From NCBI RefSeq assembly GCF_007981265.1, contig NZ_CP034363.1, positions 1,426,001-1,490,000 on the forward strand: a DNA stretch of 64,000 bases, given 5' to 3'. The first letter of the stretch is position 1. The number at the start of each line of letters is the position of its first letter. Origin of the DNA: Pantoea sp. CCBC3-3-1 (GTDB taxonomy: Bacteria > Pseudomonadota > Gammaproteobacteria > Enterobacterales > Enterobacteriaceae). Both the position numbers and the translations under genes were made by a program. The notes under the pieces are model-generated. The model did no database searches and was not told where the DNA came from. It saw only the letters and a list, made by a program, of their open reading frames with translations. Shown in pieces: positions 59,369 to 64,000 of this stretch.

Positions 59369-59384
59369 TGTGACATATATCACA
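59369..59384 (+). promoter_or_regulatory. CRP-type site upstream of the MFS transporter gene
   Basis: TGTGACATATATCACA is a perfect match to both CRP half-sites (TGTGA, six bases, TCACA). It ends 20 bases before the start codon, closer than an activator site usually lies, so it could also repress. Confidence 0.65.
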
Positions 59385-59404
59385 AACTTTATTCCGGCTC
59401 TGAC

Positions 59405-60601
59405 ATGACGGCGAATCCTGCATTAACCAGTGCGCAGCTTAACAAGCGCATTATCTCAGTGGTGATTTTCACCTTTTTCTGTTACCTGTCGATTGGTTTG
59501 CCGCTGGCGGTACTGCCTGGCTACGTGCATAACCAACTGGGCTACAGCTCTTTTATCGCCGGTCTGATTATCAGCCTGCAATACTTTGCCACCCTGATCA
59601 GCCGCCCGCAGGCGGGACGCTATGCCGATCTGCTGGGGCCAAAGAAGGTGGTGCTGCTGGGGTTGGTGTTGTGTGGTGCCAGCGGCCTGTTCAGCGTGCT
59701 GGCGGTCACTGTTAATGGGAGTTCACTGGTAAGCCTGATCCTGCTGGCCGTTGGTCGTGTGGTGTTAGGACTGGGGGAAAGCCTGACGGCGACAGGATCC
59801 ATTCTCTGGGGCATTAATATTGTTGGTACGACGCAGAGCGCCCGGGTGATCTCCTGGAACGGCGTCGCGACTTATCTGGCCATGGCTATCGGTGCGCCGC
59901 TGGGCGTGATGCTGAATGGCGCTTTTGGTATTCCCGGGTTTGCCGTGCTGATTATGTTGATGGCGATAGTCGGCTTCTGGATGGCAACCCAGCGGCCAAC
60001 CGTGGTGGTTACTGTTGGGCAGCGGATTCCCTTTACTCAAGTCTTCTCACGGATCTGGCTGTATGGCCTGTGTCTGGGTTTAGGCACCATTGGATTTGGG
60101 ACGATCGCGACCTTTATCACGCTGCTCTTTTCCAGTCGTGGCTGGAACGGCGCGGCCTTCTCGCTCACGCTGTTCAGCCTGGGCTTTGTGATGATGCGGC
60201 TGATATTCAGTAACTTCATCAGCCGTTTCGGCGGTATTCGCGTGTCGCTGGTCTCGTTTGCAATTGAATGCGCTGGCCTGCTGCTGATCTGGCAAGGTTC
60301 CTCTTCGCTTGTCGTTGATATTGGCGCTTTCCTGACCGGCTCTGGCTTCTCGCTGATTTTCCCGGCGCTGGGCGTGGAAGCCATTAAACAGGTTGCACCG
60401 CAAAACCAGGGGTCGGCATTAGGGCTCTACTCGGCATTCCTGGATTTCGGTTTAGGAATAACCGGGCCGGTCGCCGGTCTGCTAATTGGGCATTGGGGCG
60501 TAGACTCTATCTACCTCGCCGCTGCCGTTGTCGTGCTGTTTGCAGTGGCCATTACCTGGCGATTGAAGAGGGTAGCTGGCGTGCAGGCGCCGGCTGGTTG
60601 A
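59405..60601 (+). CDS. MFS transporter, YhhS-like
   Basis: A 12-helix major facilitator transporter of 398 aa. It resembles E. coli YhhS: the segments IGLPLAVLPGYVHNQLGYSSFIAGLIISLQYFATLISRPQAGRYADLLGPKKVV, GRVVLGLGESLTATGS, GVATYLAMAIGAPLGV and GFSLIFPALGVEAIKQVAPQNQGSALGLY align by eye. The substrate is unknown; YhhS-type proteins are putative drug or arabinose exporters. A CRP-type site lies just upstream of the ATG. Confidence 0.85.
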   Translation: MTANPALTSAQLNKRIISVVIFTFFCYLSIGLPLAVLPGYVHNQLGYSSFIAGLIISLQYFATLISRPQAGRYADLLGPKKVVLLGLVLCGASGLFSVLAVTVNGSSLVSLILLAVGRVVLGLGESLTATGSILWGINIVGTTQSARVISWNGVATYLAMAIGAPLGVMLNGAFGIPGFAVLIMLMAIVGFWMATQRPTVVVTVGQRIPFTQVFSRIWLYGLCLGLGTIGFGTIATFITLLFSSRGWNGAAFSLTLFSLGFVMMRLIFSNFISRFGGIRVSLVSFAIECAGLLLIWQGSSSLVVDIGAFLTGSGFSLIFPALGVEAIKQVAPQNQGSALGLYSAFLDFGLGITGPVAGLLIGHWGVDSIYLAAAVVVLFAVAITWRLKRVAGVQAPAG

Positions 60602-60639
60602 CGTCGGTCGGGGATTCATCCGGACGAAAAAGGAAAAAT

Positions 60640-60666
60640 AATAAAGCCGCATTTAGCGGCTTTATT
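60640..60666. terminator. Bidirectional terminator between the MFS gene and the YafO-like gene
   Basis: An 11-base perfect stem AATAAAGCCGC/GCGGCTTTATT around ATTTA. On the minus strand it overlaps the stop codon of the YafO-like gene (60662-60664). Confidence 0.85.
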
Positions 60667-61165
60667 GCTTCTGCTTTTCCAGTTTGCGCTTAACATCTTC
60701 AATTAACCGGGGTCTTAAAATATGAAAGTCATTAATATATTTCTGAACAATGTCTTCGGGCATATTACCGTTGTGGCTTGAGCCATAATCTATCATCAAG
60801 ATGATACGTTTATTATGCACAATAAAGTCGGTATAGACGATGCAGGCATCGGAAGTTGCGTGGTGCTGATGTTTACTTAAAACGAAATTTACTGGCAGGA
60901 CATGAATATGCAAAAGAGGTTCCGACAGGGCGGCCGCCGGTTTTCTGAAAGGCGCAATTTTACCGAAGCCACTAACAGTATCTGATAACTTGAATGCTTC
61001 CTGCTCCGGCCAGGAATGGAATTCAATAAGGTAGCCAGCGATAGCGGCAGCTTTTAAATCAGCACAAGCTTGATTAATCAAATCATTCTGCTTGCGTTTG
61101 CCGCTTAGCGTCTTTGTTTGATAAACTGCAAAGGCAGGAGTACAAAGCTTTTCAGGCCTCTTCAA
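60662..61165 (-). CDS. Putative YafO-family toxin (ribosome-dependent mRNA interferase-like)
   Basis: A 167-aa protein. Its middle and end recall YafO toxins: FGKIAPFRKP, then LLHIHVLP, then SDACIVYTD, IILMIDYG, SSHNG and QKYINDF, in the order of YafO's FGRDALY, AHIHLANEN, HLVYC, LLIAIL, PEPHK and IGKMAEAF. It is longer than E. coli YafO by about 35 residues, mostly at the N-terminus. The start is a TTG that overlaps the upstream gene by 14 bases; GGAG lies nine bases before it and an in-frame stop two codons upstream, so no ATG is available. Family assignment is by eye and uncertain. Confidence 0.55.
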   Translation of the reverse strand: MKRPEKLCTPAFAVYQTKTLSGKRKQNDLINQACADLKAAAIAGYLIEFHSWPEQEAFKLSDTVSGFGKIAPFRKPAAALSEPLLHIHVLPVNFVLSKHQHHATSDACIVYTDFIVHNKRIILMIDYGSSHNGNMPEDIVQKYINDFHILRPRLIEDVKRKLEKQKQ

Positions 61166-61400
61166 ATACTAAATCTCCATCCGTGCCATGTACAGATCTG
61201 TATTCCTCAGAGATTTTGACGGAATGCTGCAGCTCAGGAGCTGTTGCGTTCACATAAATAATTTGCGGATTAAGATTTACAGCTACCCTTCTTTGCGAAG
61301 AGCGCGCCTTGTGAAAAGACGCGCGTGACGGTGCCGTGGCCGCTACACCGTTACCTCTGGTAAAAGTCCGCATCGGAACTGAATTAGCTTTAAGTTTCAT
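61152..61400 (-). CDS. Small protein upstream of the YafO-like gene, candidate antitoxin
   Basis: An 82-aa protein that I do not recognise. The N-terminal half is basic and Ser/Arg/Ala-rich (RGNGVAATAPSRASFHKARSSQRRV); the C-terminal half is acidic (KISEEYRSVHGTDGDLVFEEA). It lacks the Phd-type pattern of YafN. Start ATG 61400 lies behind AAGGA with good spacing; the frame extends 33 bases further up. The 14-base overlap with the toxin-like gene suggests translational coupling. The antitoxin role is inferred only from the arrangement. Confidence 0.55.
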   Translation of the reverse strand: MKLKANSVPMRTFTRGNGVAATAPSRASFHKARSSQRRVAVNLNPQIIYVNATAPELQHSVKISEEYRSVHGTDGDLVFEEA

Positions 61401-61561
61401 ATTTGTTTCCTTCTCTGTTCGCTTTGCAGACAACTACTCAATGTGTCATATCCCGGCAGAAAGGAGACTATTGGCTTTTGAAAAGCGAATGCAACGCATT
61501 GACTATTAATTGTACGTTGTTCCTTTCAGGCTATCAAGAGGACCCGCTCCATCATCCCCCT

Positions 61562-63172
61562 TCAAAAGCGAGTAAACACCCAGTAAAGCGTGGCGGATAG
61601 GAGAATTGAGGCGGGTAGGGTTAGCACCCAGGCCATCGCCAGATTGCGCAACGTGGTCATTTGCAGTCCAGAGCGGTTTGCCGCCATGGTACCCGCCACG
61701 CCGGAAGAGAGCACATGGGTAGTGGAAACCGGCAGCCCAAAGGCATCCGCCGCACCAATCGTTGCCATGGCAACCAGCTCTGCGCTGGCACCCTGCGCGT
61801 AGCTAAGATGCGTTTTACCAATCTTTTCGCCGACCGTAACGACGATGCGTCGCCAGCCGACCATGGTGCCCAGCCCGAGCGCGATGGCGACCACCACTTT
61901 TACCCACCAGGGAATATAGCGCGTGGCGTTATCCAGCTCGCTTTTTAACGCCTGAAGATCCTGTTTCGTCTGTACAGGCAAATTCAGCTGCGAGTTGCTT
62001 TGCAGATGCTTAATGGTTTCGGATGCCAGATACATCGCGTTGCGAGTGTTGGAAACTGACTGTGCCGGGATATTATCAACGGTGCCGTACTGACGGATCT
62101 GCTCGCCAATCCCACCGGTTAACTGTGCCAGCGCCGGAAGCACTTCAGGAACCAGCGTGCCGGTACGGACGTAAGCCGTTAAAACACTGGCGGGTGAAGC
62201 GGGGGGTTCGATACCGGGCGACTGGCGCAGAAGTTCCTGCTGCGTTACGCTGGCAAGCGCGGCCACGCGTGGACTTTGTTCGGCAGGAATCGAGCGGTTC
62301 AAGGCATAAGCCATCGGCATGGTGCCTACCAGAATCAGCATAATCAGCCCCATGCCTTTCTGACCGTCGTTCGAGCCGTGGGCAAAAGAGACGCCGGTAC
62401 AGGTCAGGATGAGCAGGCCGCGGATCCATCCTGGGGGCGCTTTATTCCCCTCTGGCGCGTCATAGAGCTGGCGATCTTTAATCACTTTTTTCATCAACAG
62501 CAACAGCGCCGCGGCACAGGCAAAGCCGATTACAGGCGAAAACAGCAGGGCGTAGCCAACCTTCAGCGCCTGATCCCAATCCACGCCGCTGGTGCCGCTA
62601 CGGCCGTGAATGAGCGCATTGGCCACGCCCACGCCGATAATCGATCCAATCAGCGTATGGGAAGAGGAGGCGGGCAGGCCCAACCACCAGGTCCCCAGAT
62701 TCCAGATAATCGCCGAAAACAGCAGGGCGTAGATCATGGCGAATCCGGTACCGGTACCCGCCTGTAAAATCAGTTCAACCGGCAGCAGCGAAATAATGCC
62801 AAAGGCAACGGCGCCGCTGGAAAGCAGCACGCCCAAAAAATTAAAGAAACCGGACCAGACGACCGCAACGCCGGGGCTGAGCGAATGGGTGTAAATCACG
62901 GTTGCTACGGCGTTTGCCGTATCGTGAAAGCCGTTAACGAATTCAAAGCCCAGCGCGATTAACAGCGCCAGGCCCAGCAACAAATAGGGGACGTAGCTGG
63001 TCGAGGCGCCGCCTGCATCGCTGACGTCGTTAAATAAGTTCACGCCAGCAAAAGCAATGCCCAGCGCGAGCAGTAAAAAAAACGCTAAAACAGAACCACG
63101 GCTGTTTTTACGGTAAATCCCTGGATGGTTGCTGATGGCAGACCTCTGACGAATCGCACTGTTGTGGCTCAT
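61562..63172 (-). CDS. Low-affinity inorganic phosphate transporter, PiT family
   Basis: A 536-aa inner-membrane phosphate/metal-phosphate:H+ symporter. The PiT signature repeats are visible in the N-terminal half (GFEFVNGFHDTANAVATVIYTH) and the C-terminal half (ATIGAADAFGLPVSTTHVLSSGVAGTM), with about ten helices and a large soluble loop at about 300-430. It is longer than E. coli PitA (499 aa). Start ATG behind AAGAGG. A Pho-box-like sequence lies 81 bases upstream. Confidence 0.9.
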   Translation of the reverse strand: MSHNSAIRQRSAISNHPGIYRKNSRGSVLAFFLLLALGIAFAGVNLFNDVSDAGGASTSYVPYLLLGLALLIALGFEFVNGFHDTANAVATVIYTHSLSPGVAVVWSGFFNFLGVLLSSGAVAFGIISLLPVELILQAGTGTGFAMIYALLFSAIIWNLGTWWLGLPASSSHTLIGSIIGVGVANALIHGRSGTSGVDWDQALKVGYALLFSPVIGFACAAALLLLMKKVIKDRQLYDAPEGNKAPPGWIRGLLILTCTGVSFAHGSNDGQKGMGLIMLILVGTMPMAYALNRSIPAEQSPRVAALASVTQQELLRQSPGIEPPASPASVLTAYVRTGTLVPEVLPALAQLTGGIGEQIRQYGTVDNIPAQSVSNTRNAMYLASETIKHLQSNSQLNLPVQTKQDLQALKSELDNATRYIPWWVKVVVAIALGLGTMVGWRRIVVTVGEKIGKTHLSYAQGASAELVAMATIGAADAFGLPVSTTHVLSSGVAGTMAANRSGLQMTTLRNLAMAWVLTLPASILLSATLYWVFTRF

Positions 63173-63253
63173 AAAACCTCTTTGCTTCGTGAATTAGCAT
63201 GGCTTGTTTTCAGCAAAGCACACGCGCTATCTGTGAGGGTCTACGCCTGCCAG

Positions 63254-63271
63254 ATGACAGAAAGATGACGC
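63254..63271 (-). promoter_or_regulatory. Candidate Pho box upstream of the PiT gene
   Basis: On the minus strand GCGTCAT-CTTT-CTGTCAT: two 7-base direct repeats separated by four bases, the architecture of a PhoB site (CTGTCAT repeats). One repeat is perfect and the other has two mismatches. It points toward the transporter gene. Confidence 0.5.
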
Positions 63272-63389
63272 TGTGCGAAATCGCCTAAAGGTTATTGTGG
63301 TTAATCGCCTTATTTATCAGACAGTTTCCCCTGAATCCCTTGCTTGTTTTCGACTAAGGTATAGGAAACATCGCATCGCTATCCGAGGA

Positions 63390-64000
63390 ATGTTCCCATT
63401 ATTATCTCTGCTCCCCTGCCATCACCCCGCACGCTGGCAAGTCTCTCTCTTTGTCTGATACTCACCCCGACCCTTGCTGAAGCAGATACGGTATGGATGA
63501 AAAATGGCGATCGAATCAGCGGGACAGTACGCTCACTCAGTGATGGAAAGCTGGTGATGGATACCCGCTATGGCGGCACGCTTTCTCTTAACTGGACAGC
63601 GGTCAGTACGCTCTCCAGCGAAAAAGCTATCGATGTGCGAAATGGCAACGGGAAACAGGTATTTAAAGCGCAGCTGGAAGCCGCGGATCCGGGCTATATC
63701 GTGGTGCGACGCGGCGCAGATGAGCAAAGGGTGCAGGTTGGCAAATTTGAAGAGTTTATGAAGCCTAAGCCCAAAACGGATGCGCTGACCTGGACCGGCA
63801 ATATTGATGCGGGCATCAGCCTGAAAAAGGCCTCGACCCATACCCAGGATTCCCATTTTTCTTACAATAACAAAATCAATATTGGTAAATGGCGTAACGA
63901 TTTTGGCGGCACTTATACCCGCGAAAAAGAAGACGACACCATGAATACCGAAAACTACAGTTTGCGTTACGCGCTGGATTATAAATTTCGCGAACAGTTT
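63390..64000 (+). CDS. DUF481 family outer-membrane protein, start region probably frameshifted, runs off the window
   Basis: The coding frame is open from 63365 to the end of the window. Its mature part begins EADTVWMKNGDRISGTV and continues with a beta-rich domain (SYNNKINIGKWRNDFGGTYTREKED), typical of DUF481 proteins. A signal peptide ending LILTPTLA lies just before. No ATG/GTG/TTG starts this frame before the signal peptide. The ATG at 63390, with GAGGA directly before it, is in another frame and stops after 22 codons. Adding one C to the CCCC run at 63413-63416 joins the two into a good signal peptide. Alternatively an ATT at 63398, 8 bases from GAGGA, is used. Coordinates start at the ATG as the likely original start. 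Confidence 0.65.

Overview
The window is a 64 kb stretch of chromosome from a gammaproteobacterium of the order Enterobacterales. Gene order and protein sequences follow the Escherichia coli suc-cyd-tol-pal / gal-mod-bio-uvrB-moa-ybh region closely. The differences (no mngRAB between suc and cyd, no ybgE after cydX, no galE in the gal operon, no ybhFSR-cecR beside rhlE) and the family of short palindromic intergenic repeats suggest a member of the Erwiniaceae (Pantoea/Erwinia-like). That assignment is inference from layout. No rRNA, prophage, insertion sequence or CRISPR array was seen.

Layout. 1-3.9 kb: 3' end of sucA, then sucBCD (TCA cycle). 4.4-7.3 kb: cydABX, cytochrome bd oxidase. 7.6-13.3 kb: ybgC-tolQRAB-pal-cpoB, the cell-envelope constriction system. 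13.5-14.1 kb: a tRNA cluster Lys-Lys-Lys-Val-Lys with an unusual repeated tail. 14.2-14.8 kb: a gene-free block with two palindromic elements and an 18-bp tandem array. 14.8-17 kb: a divergent alkylation-repair pair, an Ada-sensor/AraC/AlkA fusion and ogt. 17.1-20.4 kb: nadA-pnuC, zitB, ybgS. 20.7-26.2 kb: aroG, gpmA, and galTKM with two Gal-type operators. 26.2-31.5 kb: modF-modE, acrZ, modABC. 31.5-35.9 kb: ybhA, pgl, and a ybhB / DJ-1-like / CurA-like cluster. 36-40.9 kb: bioA and bioBFCD around a BirA-type operator. 41-44.6 kb: an orphan UrtE-like ABC ATPase and SOS-regulated uvrB. 44.7-48.6 kb: ybhK and moaABCDE behind a Moco riboswitch. 48.7-56.6 kb: a YaiW-like lipoprotein, a chemoreceptor with a sigma-28-type promoter, ybhL, and ybhN-clsB-ybhP/ybhQ. 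56.8-60.6 kb: rhlE, dusC and a YhhS-like MFS exporter. 60.7-61.4 kb: a candidate YafO-type toxin with an unfamiliar partner. 61.6-64 kb: a Pit-type phosphate transporter with a candidate Pho box, and the start of a DUF481 protein whose start region looks frameshifted.

Most of the window is conserved housekeeping: central carbon and respiration, envelope integrity, cofactor synthesis (NAD, biotin, molybdopterin), molybdate supply and DNA repair. Molybdate uptake (modABC), its regulator (modE) and Moco synthesis (moaA-E) form one functional theme. pgl, aroG, gpmA and gal form a sugar/shikimate group. Regulatory sites that can be read directly include operators resembling those of GalR/S, BirA, ModE, LexA, NadR, CRP, PhoB and FliA. 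The least explained parts are the tRNA tail and tandem-repeat block at 14.04-14.80 kb, the palindromic element between two identical terminators at 52.87-53.07 kb, the TA-like pair at 60.7-61.4 kb and the orphan ATPase at 41 kb.
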